Below, piece by piece: positions 7,190-14,686 of a stretch of DNA of 64,000 nt. The DNA comes from UBA9732 sp052170315 (GTDB lineage: Bacteria; Spirochaetota; Spirochaetia; Sphaerochaetales; Sphaerochaetaceae). The position numbers and the translations under genes are program-made. Location: contig JBQNAT010000002.1 in the NCBI GenBank assembly GCA_052170315.1, positions 62,001 through 126,000 on the forward strand. The letters run 5' to 3'. The stretch's first letter is position 1. The number at the start of each line of letters is the position of its first letter. The notes below the pieces were generated by a model. It had not been told where the DNA came from. It did not search any database and saw only the letters and a list, made by a program, of their open reading frames with translations.

Positions 7190-8769
7190 ATGCGCACCGC
7201 CTCAAGGTCAACGCCGTTGACTTTTGTTATTCCGCAGCGGTAAACGTTGCCGGGAATCATGCCGCGTCCCATTACAACCGTAAGACCGTCCACTTCCGGA
7301 GCCTGCGCCCAGAATCTTCCTATGGCAAGCTCTTCGCCTTCTATGAGTTCTTCTATCAGAACGTCATATTCTTTGCCCACAAACTCCTTAAGGCGTTCGG
7401 AGGATATCTTTTCCTGGAGTTTTTCAAGCTTTTTCTGCCGCTTCTTTGCGATTTTTGTCATCTGTTTACAGGCTTCTTCATCCGTAAGGTCATAGGCAAA
7501 AGTTTCTTCTTCCCTTGAGTAAAGGAAGGAGCCCAGCCAGTTGAACCTGTTGGTTTTTACAAAATCATAGACTGTGTCGAAATCACTGTCCTCTTCTCCG
7601 GGGAAACCCAGCATTATTGTAGTTCTGATAACGCATTCCGGAATGGTTTTCCGTATTGATGATACAAGCTCCGTGTAGGTTTTAATATCTCCGGCTCGCT
7701 TCATGGGGCGCAGAATGCGCTTACTTGCGTGCTGGAACGGGATATCAAAATAGGGCATGACTTTGGGATTTGCTTTCACAAAGTCCGCAAGTTCAGGCGG
7801 AAAGGCATCCGGGTGGATATAAAGCATGCGGATTCTGAAATCCCCTTCTATAGCTGCGAGGTCTGAAAGAAGTTCAATAAAATGGCTTTTTCCGTCAATG
7901 TCGCAGCCGTACGCGGCAAGGTCCTGAGCAATGAGATTTATTTCCCTTATCCCCTTTGCAACCAGCTCTTTAGCCTCTTTTAGTAAAGTCGCTTTCGGAC
8001 GGGAACGCAGAGAACCTCTGATTATTGGTATGGCGCAGTAGCCGCAGCGATGATTGCAGCCTTCCGATATTTTAAGATAGGCGCTTCCGGGAAAGTTGAA
8101 AAAACGCTCCCGTTCGTATATCTCCGAATCAGGGTCGGGATATTCAGGCACAAGAAGTTCAGGGGCTTTGTCCCGCGTTTTCTTTTTATTTGATGTCAGG
8201 GTTGCCGTTACGGCTGATGTTGAGGCTGATGTCAGGGTTGCTGTTACGGCTGATGTCAAGGCTGATGTTGAGGCGTTAACGCAGGTCCGGCTTTTATGTC
8301 CTGCAAGGCCGGGCGTGCCGTCCGGACTGTTCGGATTGTCAGTGCCGGCAGGGCCGTTCGGATTGGCAGTGCCGGCAGGGCCGTTCACGTCACAGCGCGT
8401 CAGAGCGCTCGCGAAACCGTTAATAAGTGAAAGGTTCCTGTTTCCGAAAATTCCGTCTGCTTCATGAAGCTGTTCTTTAAGTTCTTTTCCGTAGCGCTGG
8501 GCCATACAGCCTGAAAGTATTATGCGTGCTTTCGGGTTGGCGTCCTTAAGCTCAAAAAAGGTATTAATAGACTCTTCCCTTGCGCTTTCGATAAAACCGC
8601 AGGTGTTGACTATAATTAAATCCGCATACGAAGCTTCTTCCGTAAGAATCCAGCCGTCATCCGAAAGGCTTTTTGCCATCACTTCCGCGTCTACCTGATT
8701 TTTGGCGCAGCCAAGATTTTCAATATATAAACGTCCGGGTTTCCCTGTTTTTTCCGCTTTGCTGTACAT
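7186..8769 (-). CDS. rimO: Ribosomal protein S12 methylthiotransferase RimO with repeat insertion
   Basis: A 527-aa protein. The N-terminal MTTase domain has the three cluster cysteines (about C21, C57, C88 in ENLGCAKNQVD, VNTCGFI, LSGCMAQ). The radical-SAM domain has CNHRCGYC (about 238-245) and the end is a TRAM domain. It adds a methylthio group to Asp of ribosomal protein S12. Between the two catalytic domains lies an extra segment of about 75 residues (127-200) made of Pro/Gly/Asn and then Thr/Ser/Ala/Val repeats, making it about 90 residues longer than usual. The ATG at 8769 is chosen over 8856 because the conserved fold starts there and TTGACG/GACACT lies just upstream. The gene is coupled to pcrA. 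Confidence 0.9.
   Translation of the reverse strand: MYSKAEKTGKPGRLYIENLGCAKNQVDAEVMAKSLSDDGWILTEEASYADLIIVNTCGFIESAREESINTFFELKDANPKARIILSGCMAQRYGKELKEQLHEADGIFGNRNLSLINGFASALTRCDVNGPAGTANPNGPAGTDNPNSPDGTPGLAGHKSRTCVNASTSALTSAVTATLTSASTSAVTATLTSNKKKTRDKAPELLVPEYPDPDSEIYERERFFNFPGSAYLKISEGCNHRCGYCAIPIIRGSLRSRPKATLLKEAKELVAKGIREINLIAQDLAAYGCDIDGKSHFIELLSDLAAIEGDFRIRMLYIHPDAFPPELADFVKANPKVMPYFDIPFQHASKRILRPMKRAGDIKTYTELVSSIRKTIPECVIRTTIMLGFPGEEDSDFDTVYDFVKTNRFNWLGSFLYSREEETFAYDLTDEEACKQMTKIAKKRQKKLEKLQEKISSERLKEFVGKEYDVLIEELIEGEELAIGRFWAQAPEVDGLTVVMGRGMIPGNVYRCGITKVNGVDLEAVRI
8192..8275 (-). repeat. Tandem 36-bp repeats inside rimO
   Basis: Two adjacent 36-bp units (8192-8227 and 8228-8263) differ at only a few positions, followed by a 12-bp partial third. 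They encode the 12-residue SALTSAVTATLT-type repeat in the linker and stay in frame. Confidence 0.9.
8332..8385 (-). repeat. Tandem 27-bp repeats inside rimO
   Basis: Two adjacent 27-bp units (8332-8358, 8359-8385) differ by one base and encode nine-residue NPNGPAGTD/A repeats in the same linker. Confidence 0.9.
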
Positions 8770-8776
8770 GACTTCT

Positions 8777-8805
8777 AGTGTCCGATTTCTAAAGGTCTCC
8801 GTCAA
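8777..8805 (-). promoter_or_regulatory. rimO promoter, leaderless geometry
   Basis: Minus strand: TTGACG (8800-8805), 17-bp spacer, GACACT (8777-8782), then seven bases to the ATG at 8769. The -35 is good, the -10 weak. No Shine-Dalgarno. Confidence 0.4.
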
Positions 8806-8865
8806 GACATCTTTCCGCGGTTTAAGGTTGCCGATTACCGATTTTGGGTTTACCATTCAGTAGGA

Positions 8866-10137
8866 ATGAACAAAACGCTTTACCCTGCCTCAATATTGGG
8901 ACAGGTCAAAATACCGGCTTCAAAGAGCCAGACTATTCATGCGCTTCTGATTGCGCTTTTTGCCAAAGGCGTAAGCAAAATTGGCAATCCTCTTATATGC
9001 TCGGACACTCAGGCCTGTATTGAATTCTGCGAAAAGCTGGGAGCAAAAATAACATTTTCCGACGGAAACACCGGGAATCTCCTGATTTTGGATTCTTCAG
9101 AGCTAACTTTGCGGGACGGCCTTGAAATTGACTGCAAAAACAGCGGAACCACGCTTTATTTCGCCACGGCTCTGAGCTGCACGCTTGGCATAACCATAAA
9201 ATTCACAGGCGATGAGGCCCTTCAGAAGCGCCCTGCGCGGCCCTTGCTTTACAGCCTTCATGACCTTGGCGCGGATGTGGCTTGTAATGCGGAAAGCGCG
9301 CCTTACAGCGTTCGCGGCCCGCTTTTAGGCGGACATACCAGCATACGCTGCATGACAGGACAGTATCTTACAGCCCTGCTTCTTGCCGCCCCGCTGGCGA
9401 AAAAGGACATAACCATTGATGTTTATCTCCTTAAGGAAAAAACCGCCGTACGAATGACTGAGCTCTGGCTGGAGAAGCAGAACATACGCTATTTCCGTGA
9501 TGACGATATGATACGCTATACCGTTTACGGCAATCAGAGCTATAAACCTTTTGAAACCGACATAAACGGCGACTTCTCCCTTGCCGCTTTCTTTTTCTGT
9601 GCGGCCGCGATAACGGCAAGCACGATAACGGTGACAGGTCTTGATGCCAGAAGCTCACAGCCTGACAGGGAAATACTCCCGATTTTACAGCGCATGGGAT
9701 GCTCCGTTTCCTATGAGGAACACAGCGTTACTCTCACAGGCCCCACACGTCTTAAGGCAACCGATATTGACATGAGCGGTATTCCGGATTTGCTTCCGGC
9801 TCTTTCGGTCACCGCCTGTTTCGCTTCAGGTCCTGTTAAACTCTGCAATGTCGCGACAACCGTTGTAAAGGGTTCAAGGGAACGTACCGCAACTATTGCC
9901 AAAGACATAAACGCTCTTGGCGGACAGGCTCAGGTTCTTGAAGATTCCATAGTAATCTACCCCATAACAGCATTTGACGGAGTAGAAAACGTACACAGCT
10001 TCGGAGACCCCAGAGTTGTTATGGCAATGTCGCTTGCCTCTCTGAAATGCAAAAAAGGCCTTCTTATCGAAGATTGCGAATGTTTGGACGTGACCTTCCC
10101 CGATTTCTTTGATAAGTTTGGCAGTGTATCCATGTAA
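8866..10137 (+). CDS. aroA: EPSP synthase (AroA) family protein with altered active-site residues
   Basis: A 423-aa enolpyruvyl-transferase fold. Recognisable landmarks are IPASKSQTIHALLIA (about 17-30), KNSGTTLYFA (91-100), TGQYLTALLLAAPL, INGDFSLAAFFFCAAAI, GIPDLLPALSVTA and DVTFPDFF near the end. The family joins shikimate-3-phosphate and PEP in chorismate synthesis. By eye alignment to E. coli AroA, Lys20, Ser21, Asp308, Lys335 and Arg383 are kept, but Arg27, Arg100, Glu341 and Lys411 equivalents are His25, Tyr98, Gly336 and Val409. It may be a divergent spirochaete AroA or a repurposed paralogue. There is no usable Shine-Dalgarno (TAGGA directly abuts ATG). It is divergent from rimO and followed closely by a flavodoxin-like gene, not by other aro genes. 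Confidence 0.75.
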   Translation: MNKTLYPASILGQVKIPASKSQTIHALLIALFAKGVSKIGNPLICSDTQACIEFCEKLGAKITFSDGNTGNLLILDSSELTLRDGLEIDCKNSGTTLYFATALSCTLGITIKFTGDEALQKRPARPLLYSLHDLGADVACNAESAPYSVRGPLLGGHTSIRCMTGQYLTALLLAAPLAKKDITIDVYLLKEKTAVRMTELWLEKQNIRYFRDDDMIRYTVYGNQSYKPFETDINGDFSLAAFFFCAAAITASTITVTGLDARSSQPDREILPILQRMGCSVSYEEHSVTLTGPTRLKATDIDMSGIPDLLPALSVTACFASGPVKLCNVATTVVKGSRERTATIAKDINALGGQAQVLEDSIVIYPITAFDGVENVHSFGDPRVVMAMSLASLKCKKGLLIEDCECLDVTFPDFFDKFGSVSM

Positions 10138-10150
10138 TTCGGGGGAACAT

Positions 10151-10639
10151 ATGTTTACCATAATCCATACCGCGTCGGCGTCATGCAAAGAAGCCGCGCT
10201 GATGATTGCGAACTCTCTGGGAGACAGCAGAACGCTTGATTTTGAAAGTATTCTGAATAATCCGGGTCTTTTTGACAATTTTGAAAATCTTGGGTTTGTT
10301 TTTGAAAAAGAAGGCCGCGGCGTTCCCCGGCCGGTTATCTCTTTCATTTCGGAAATCCTTGGAGGCCTTGAGCTAAACGCGCTTAACAGGCTTGATTATC
10401 TTTTTTCCGTCTGCGTATGCGGCGGCGGCGCGGGCTATGCCCTTAAAATTGTTGAAAGACTTTGTAGACAGGCAGGCTGCGCGCCAAGCCTAAGCATGGC
10501 TTTGTCGGAAGCGGAAGTGAAAAATCCTTCCGCGATGACGGCACTGGCCTCAAAAATCAAAAACGGAGACATTGAGCTTGCAAAGGGCGCTTTCGGCACA
10601 GACCTTTACATGAGGCTGCACGGGATAAGGATAAAATGA
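10151..10639 (+). CDS. Flavodoxin-like protein
   Basis: A 162-aa protein. The ATG at 10151 follows GGGGGA with five bases between; a longer frame upstream overlaps aroA and is rejected. The N-terminus FTIIHTASASCKEAALMIANSL has the strand-loop-helix position of a flavodoxin phosphate loop. The segment LGFVFEKEGRGVPRPVISFISEI matches the second flavodoxin-like strand and helix, and YLFSVCVCGGGAGYALKIVERL the third strand with Gly-rich turn. Inferred: an FMN-binding electron carrier or oxidoreductase subunit. The phosphate loop lacks the usual GT/SGNT sequence, so FMN binding is uncertain. It lies 13 bp after aroA and overlaps the next gene by 4 bp. Confidence 0.55.
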   Translation: MFTIIHTASASCKEAALMIANSLGDSRTLDFESILNNPGLFDNFENLGFVFEKEGRGVPRPVISFISEILGGLELNALNRLDYLFSVCVCGGGAGYALKIVERLCRQAGCAPSLSMALSEAEVKNPSAMTALASKIKNGDIELAKGAFGTDLYMRLHGIRIK

Positions 10640-11466
10640 AGAAAATAAAAGAGCCTGTCTACGTAAAAGAAGAAATGAGCAGACCGGTAAAATGGTTTTT
10701 CGGCCTGCCTCTTGTGTTTGTCATCTATCTGATGCTTTCGCTGATTATGCCCAATGCGGTTTCAGGCTACAGGGCATCTATTGCGCTAAACATCATAAGC
10801 TACATCATGCTTCTGCTTGTGTTCGCAATGGTGGTAACCCGTTTTCTGAAATTCCCATTCAGGAAACTTCTTAACGAAAATTCGGCTTTTTCCTTCAGAA
10901 ACTTTTTTGCCGGTTTTGTCCCAATGTTCCTTCTGGGACTTGGAACAACCTTTCTCCGGATGGCTCTACAGCCCGAAAACTTCACCTTCTCTCTTTCTTC
11001 CGGCTGGGTTACGGATTTTGCCCTTTCACTGATTCTTGTTGTTCTGGCCGCCCTTATGGAAGAGCTATCCTGCCGCTCCTATGTGGGCTATTTTCTAAAA
11101 GACAATCTTGAAACCCGTACGCGGCATAAGATTCCTTACTGTCTTGCGTCCGCAGTTCTGTTCACCGTCCTTCATTTCAGCAATCCCGAAATCCGGGGCG
11201 CGCAGGCCTTCTACGCAATGGCCTTCTACTTTGTGATGGGCTTTGCCCTCATGGCTGTCACTTTCAGAACCCGCGGTATCGAGTCCGCATTAGGCATCCA
11301 CATAGCGAATAATCTTGTCAGCGCATGGTTTTTTACCTATGAAAATGCCGCATTGACCACAAATGCCATATTCACTCAAAGCAACAACATAGGACCTTTA
11401 ACGCTTATCCAGTCAGTTGTATGCCTGGTTCTGAGTACGCTTTTTGTGATAGCTGTCAGCGAATAA
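10636..11466 (+). CDS. CPBP-family intramembrane metalloprotease
   Basis: A 276-aa integral membrane protein with about seven to eight hydrophobic segments. It carries the CPBP (CAAX protease/Abi) motifs: MEELSCRSYV (EExxxR), VLFTVLHFSN (FxxxH) and IHIANNLVS (HxxxN), the glutamates and histidines that form the catalytic site. Substrates are generally unknown; relatives process bacteriocins, prenylated peptides or anti-sigma factors. The start codon overlaps the flavodoxin-like stop (ATGA), so aroA, the flavodoxin-like gene and this gene form one coupled unit. The 3' end overlaps the convergent TM2 gene by 11 bp. Confidence 0.85.
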   Translation: MKKIKEPVYVKEEMSRPVKWFFGLPLVFVIYLMLSLIMPNAVSGYRASIALNIISYIMLLLVFAMVVTRFLKFPFRKLLNENSAFSFRNFFAGFVPMFLLGLGTTFLRMALQPENFTFSLSSGWVTDFALSLILVVLAALMEELSCRSYVGYFLKDNLETRTRHKIPYCLASAVLFTVLHFSNPEIRGAQAFYAMAFYFVMGFALMAVTFRTRGIESALGIHIANNLVSAWFFTYENAALTTNAIFTQSNNIGPLTLIQSVVCLVLSTLFVIAVSE

Positions 11467-11791
11467 GGTTGCCGTCTTTATCGCGGAAGACACCCATTAT
11501 TATCATGATAAGGTCAATTATGTACCATATGCCGAAACCGCCCGCGGTAAGTATCATTAATATGCCTGTGCCTATTTTCCCGTTATAGAACCTGTGCACA
11601 CCTATGCTGCCAAGAAAAGCGCAGAGAAGAATGGAGATTATCCATCTTCTGTGAAGGTCAATAAAATCCGTAGAATTACCGTATGAAGAAGGCGCCATTA
11701 CACGCACCCCGCAGACGGGGCAGATTTCAGCTTTGATATCAATAAGTTCACCGCAGTGAGCGCAGAATTTCTGATTGGGTCCTTTTTCCAT
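11456..11791 (-). CDS. Zinc-ribbon TM2-domain membrane protein
   Basis: A 111-aa protein. It has an N-terminal rubredoxin-like zinc ribbon FCAHCGELIDIKAEICPVCG (two CxxC pairs), then a TM2 domain of two helices: ISILLCAFLGSIGVHRFYNGK and GTGILMILTAGGFGIWYIIDLIMII. The G-x-HRFY-x-G and WxxxD motifs are the TM2 signature. Function in bacteria is unknown. AGGAGG lies 7 nt before the ATG and a TTGACG/TATATT promoter lies upstream, back-to-back with the DRGH nuclease gene. Confidence 0.85.
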   Translation of the reverse strand: MEKGPNQKFCAHCGELIDIKAEICPVCGVRVMAPSSYGNSTDFIDLHRRWIISILLCAFLGSIGVHRFYNGKIGTGILMILTAGGFGIWYIIDLIMIIMGVFRDKDGNLIR

Positions 11792-11812
11792 GGAACGCCT
11801 CCTGACTCTTCA

Positions 11813-11842
11813 AATATATTACACAATACTCCAAAACGTCAA
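11813..11842 (-). promoter_or_regulatory. Promoter of the TM2 gene
   Basis: Minus strand: TTGACG (11837-11842), 18-bp spacer, TATATT (11813-11818), then a short leader containing AGGAGG. Confidence 0.6.
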
Positions 11843-11874
11843 TATTGGGTCTTTTTCAAAACAACTTTAGCCTC

Positions 11875-11880
11875 TATACT
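11875..11880 (+). promoter_or_regulatory. -10 hexamer TATACT 6 nt before the nuclease ATG
   Basis: TATACT followed by six bases and ATG at 11887. No Shine-Dalgarno precedes the gene, which suggests a leaderless transcript. Confidence 0.5.
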
Positions 11881-11886
11881 GAAGCC

Positions 11887-12954
11887 ATGTCAATTTTAAA
11901 GAAACTGTTCGCGTCAAGAAAGCTTAAACGCGAGGCTAAGAAAGCCCTTAAGAAGACCGTCAAATCATCTGTGAAAAAGCATCCTTTTATATGGATTGCG
12001 GCGGCTTTAGTCATTCTTGTCATTGTTTTCCTGCTGACACCCCTGAAAAACCCTCTTGAAATAAGCCTTGTCTTTGACTCCGTATCCGAAGAGCTTGCCA
12101 TCCCCGCGTACTCCAAAGACAATATTGTTGTTCAGCACACAGGCTATACCCTCTGCTATTCGGAAGAGCATGAACAGCCCTATTGGGTAGCCTATCTTCT
12201 TACAGCAGATGAGGTTTTCGCGGCAAACACCAAACGGAGCAACAATTTCAGGGAAGACCCTTCAATTCCTACCGGCAGCGCCACGCTTGAAGACTACAAA
12301 AGCTCAGGCTATGACCGCGGACATCTGTGCCCCGCGGCAGACCAGCTCTGGTCAGCCAGGGCAATGGAAGATTCATTTTTCCTTTCAAACATGAGTCCTC
12401 AGAAACACTCCTTCAACGCGGGTATCTGGCTTGACCTTGAATCTGCCGTAAGGACTTTTGCCGCCCAGAACCGTGAAATATGCGTTGTTACGGGGCCTGT
12501 TCTTACAGACGGTCCGTACAAGACCATTGGCCCAAACAAAGTCTCCGTCCCAAAATCCTTCTACAAGGTCATTCTTGACTACTACGGTCCCGAAAAAAAG
12601 GCCATAGGTTTCATTCTTGCGCAGGACGACAGGGGCCGGCTTAAGAATTTTGTCGTTTCCGTTGATGAGGTCGAATCCGTTACCGGTCTTGATTTCTTCC
12701 CCAGCCTCAGGGATGATGAAGAGGCCGCTTTAGAGAGTTCGTTCAACGACAATCTCTGGGACATAAGCGATTTCAGCAGAAATTCAACCGCGCGCCGTTA
12801 CGGCTATGACCTGAGTTCCGCAGATTTTTCGGAAACAACATACACTCAGGCCCGGCCGGAAGGCCCATGGCAGACTGTCCGTTACTTCCTTTTCATTCAT
12901 TGCGGCAAATACAAGCAGGCGGTAATTGATTTTGTAAAGGATATTGTCAAATAG
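11887..12954 (+). CDS. Membrane-anchored DNA/RNA non-specific endonuclease (DRGH family)
   Basis: A 355-aa protein. Residues 1-33 are very basic, followed by one transmembrane helix (FIWIAAALVILVIVFLLTP, about 34-52), so the nuclease domain is predicted outside the cytoplasm. The beta-beta-alpha-metal active site is SGYDRGHLCPAADQLW, with the DRGH histidine as general base, followed by FLSNMSPQKHSFNAGIW, whose Asn binds the metal. Relatives include Serratia nuclease and EndA-type enzymes that degrade extracellular nucleic acid for nutrients or uptake. That fits the purine uptake operon at 54-62 kb, though this link is inference. ATG 11887 is chosen because of the TATACT hexamer 6 nt upstream. 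Confidence 0.88.
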   Translation: MSILKKLFASRKLKREAKKALKKTVKSSVKKHPFIWIAAALVILVIVFLLTPLKNPLEISLVFDSVSEELAIPAYSKDNIVVQHTGYTLCYSEEHEQPYWVAYLLTADEVFAANTKRSNNFREDPSIPTGSATLEDYKSSGYDRGHLCPAADQLWSARAMEDSFFLSNMSPQKHSFNAGIWLDLESAVRTFAAQNREICVVTGPVLTDGPYKTIGPNKVSVPKSFYKVILDYYGPEKKAIGFILAQDDRGRLKNFVVSVDEVESVTGLDFFPSLRDDEEAALESSFNDNLWDISDFSRNSTARRYGYDLSSADFSETTYTQARPEGPWQTVRYFLFIHCGKYKQAVIDFVKDIVK

Positions 12955-12999
12955 TAAAATCGGAGCCGGTGTTCATGAAAGACAATTAGAGGTTTTCTA

Positions 13000-13081
13000 C
13001 TTTTTTTCAATTTTTTTTGAAAAAAAGACGAAACTTTCGACTTTTTTAAAAAATTTTTAAGAAAAAAGACGAAATATTCGA
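13000..13081. repeat. Two tandem 41-nt hairpin repeats
   Basis: Units 13000-13040 and 13041-13081 have identical length. Each has a C(T)n...(A)nG palindrome of about 28 bases followed by ACGAAA-N-TTCGA. The palindromic arms differ in sequence but stay self-complementary. They lie between the nuclease gene and a convergent tRNA gene and may act as bidirectional terminators. The rest of the 12955-13125 gap holds only a small AT-rich hairpin (TTTGATAA/TTATCAAA, 13105-13124) just past the tRNA. Confidence 0.75.
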
Positions 13082-13125
13082 ATCCCGGTGATGAAACCCT
13101 AACTTTGATAAGGATTTATCAAAAA

Positions 13126-13196
13126 AGCGGTATACGGGAGTCGGACCCGCCTCACAAGCTTGGGAAGCTCGCGCACTACCGATGTGCTAATACCGC
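13126..13196 (-). tRNA. tRNA-Gly (anticodon CCC)
   Basis: A 71-nt cloverleaf on the minus strand: acceptor GCGGTAT/ATACCGC (7 bp), D-stem GCAC/GTGC with a GG-containing loop, anticodon stem CGAGC/GCTTG with loop TTCCCAA (anticodon CCC), variable region TGAG, T-stem GCGGG/CCCGT, discriminator U73. The 3' CCA is not encoded. The T-loop reads TCCGACT, so position 55 is C rather than the near-universal U. Confidence 0.9.
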
Positions 13197-13208
13197 GATA
13201 CAAAAGCG

Positions 13209-13237
13209 ATTTTACTGTGTTTCAGTCTTCTTTTCAA
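13209..13237 (-). promoter_or_regulatory. Promoter of tRNA-Gly
   Basis: Minus strand: TTGAAA (13232-13237), 17-bp spacer, TAAAAT (13209-13214), 12 nt upstream of the mature tRNA 5' end. Confidence 0.8.
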
Positions 13238-13254
13238 GGCTTATGAGGCTCTGT

Positions 13255-14634
13255 TTAAAACTTCAGTTTTTTCAGTTCCTTTCTGAAAAACGTTATTGTC
13301 AAAGCAAGCGCAAAGACCTCGGCCACCATATATGAAAACCAAACGGCATCCAGCCCGAAAAGCTTTCCCAGTATCCACGCGGAAGGGACAAGGAAAACTA
13401 TCTGCCTGACAATTGAGGTAATCATGCTGAAATAGCCGTCTCCCATAGCTTGGAAGAGGGCTCCAAGGATGATGGAAATCGCGGCAAACGGAAACGTGAT
13501 TGCAGTACGCCGGAGCGCCACCTCGCCTATAGATTTAAGGGTGTCGGAAGCGTTGAACAGTCCCAAAAGAAAATCCGGGAAAAAAATGAAAACAACGGCG
13601 CCGATGGTCATGAAGGAAAAGGCAAATATAAGAGCAAGCTTCATTGCCCGCATCATTCTGGCGCGTTTTTTTGCTCCGTAGTTGAAGCCCAGTATAGGCA
13701 TGAGTCCGCTGTTCATACCGAATACAGGCATAAAAACAAATGACTGAAGCTTGAAATATACTCCGAAAACCGTTGTGGCAAGCACATCATAAACTATCAG
13801 AATCCCGTTCATCATGCCGGTCATTACAGTTCCGATGCCCTGCATTATTATTGACGGCGCGCCGACTTCCATGATGGACTTTACAGAATCTCTGTAAAGA
13901 CGCGGTTTCAGCATATTTATGTTCACATAACGGTTGCGGCTCAGGAATACAAGACCTACGGACATAGCGAAAATCTGGCCTGCAACTGTCGCGTATGCGG
14001 CGCCCCTGACGCCCATTGCAGGGAAACCAAGATAACCGAAAATCAAAATCGGGTCAAAAATAACATTGAAAATCGCGCCGCTTGCCTGAATAATCATTGG
14101 ATGGAAAGTATCACCCGTAGCCTGCAGGGACTTTTCGCAGAATATATTGATAAAAGTACCAACGGAAATAACCATGCAGATTTTAATATAGGCAACCGAC
14201 ATATCAATGAGTTCAATGTCATCTGTGTAAAGACGTATGAACGGCTTTGAAAGCACAGCGCCGAACAGCATGAAAACAGCCATGAAGATAAGCACAATGG
14301 AATAGCCGCTTTCGGCAGCCTGCCGGGCTTCCGCTTCCTTCTTTTCGCCAAGTCTTCTTGAAATGACGGAACAAACGCCCACGCATGTTCCTATAGAGAA
14401 CGCCATCATAAGATTTTGCAGGGGAAAAGCAAGAGATACCGCCGTAAGGGCTTTTTCGCTGTAAAGAGAAACAAAAATGCTGTCCACTATGTTATACATT
14501 GCCTGAATAAGCATTGAGAACATAGTAGGTATGCTCATAACCGCGAGGAGTTTGCCTACAGGCATAATGCCAAGCTTGTTCTCACCCGGGGTATTCTGCC
14601 AATTGTTATTTCCCGTATTTTTTATTTTTTCCAT
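13255..14634 (-). CDS. MATE-family multidrug/sodium efflux transporter
   Basis: A 459-aa protein with about twelve hydrophobic segments. The N-terminal repeat PVGKLLAVMSIPTMFSMLIQAMYNIVDSIFVSLYSEKALTAVSLAFPLQNLM is a clear MATE signature; GSAP-like loops and the second half (VGAPSIIMQGIGTVMTGMMNG, GFNYGAKKRARMMRAM) repeat it. These pumps export cationic compounds using Na+ or H+ gradients. It is a single-gene unit: TTGACA/AAGAAT lies upstream, and tRNA-Gly follows with its own promoter. No Shine-Dalgarno; only about 11 nt separate the -10 from the ATG. Confidence 0.9.
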   Translation of the reverse strand: MEKIKNTGNNNWQNTPGENKLGIMPVGKLLAVMSIPTMFSMLIQAMYNIVDSIFVSLYSEKALTAVSLAFPLQNLMMAFSIGTCVGVCSVISRRLGEKKEAEARQAAESGYSIVLIFMAVFMLFGAVLSKPFIRLYTDDIELIDMSVAYIKICMVISVGTFINIFCEKSLQATGDTFHPMIIQASGAIFNVIFDPILIFGYLGFPAMGVRGAAYATVAGQIFAMSVGLVFLSRNRYVNINMLKPRLYRDSVKSIMEVGAPSIIMQGIGTVMTGMMNGILIVYDVLATTVFGVYFKLQSFVFMPVFGMNSGLMPILGFNYGAKKRARMMRAMKLALIFAFSFMTIGAVVFIFFPDFLLGLFNASDTLKSIGEVALRRTAITFPFAAISIILGALFQAMGDGYFSMITSIVRQIVFLVPSAWILGKLFGLDAVWFSYMVAEVFALALTITFFRKELKKLKF

Positions 14635-14645
14635 GTTTTAGGGAA

Positions 14646-14674
14646 ATTCTTTCCAAATTGCCTGCAATTGTCAA
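14646..14674 (-). promoter_or_regulatory. MATE gene promoter
   Basis: Minus strand: perfect TTGACA (14669-14674), 17-bp spacer, AAGAAT (14646-14651). The ATG follows 11 nt later, so the 5' UTR would be about 4 nt. Confidence 0.65.
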
Positions 14675-14686
14675 CTAAACATCGCG

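Noticed and set aside
8192..8385. Short repeats as a possible CRISPR array
   Set aside because: Units are directly adjacent with no unique spacers, in frame within rimO, and there are no cas genes.
13000..13081. Hairpin repeats as a phage attachment site next to a tRNA
   Set aside because: They do not copy the tRNA 3' end and no integrase or foreign genes are present.
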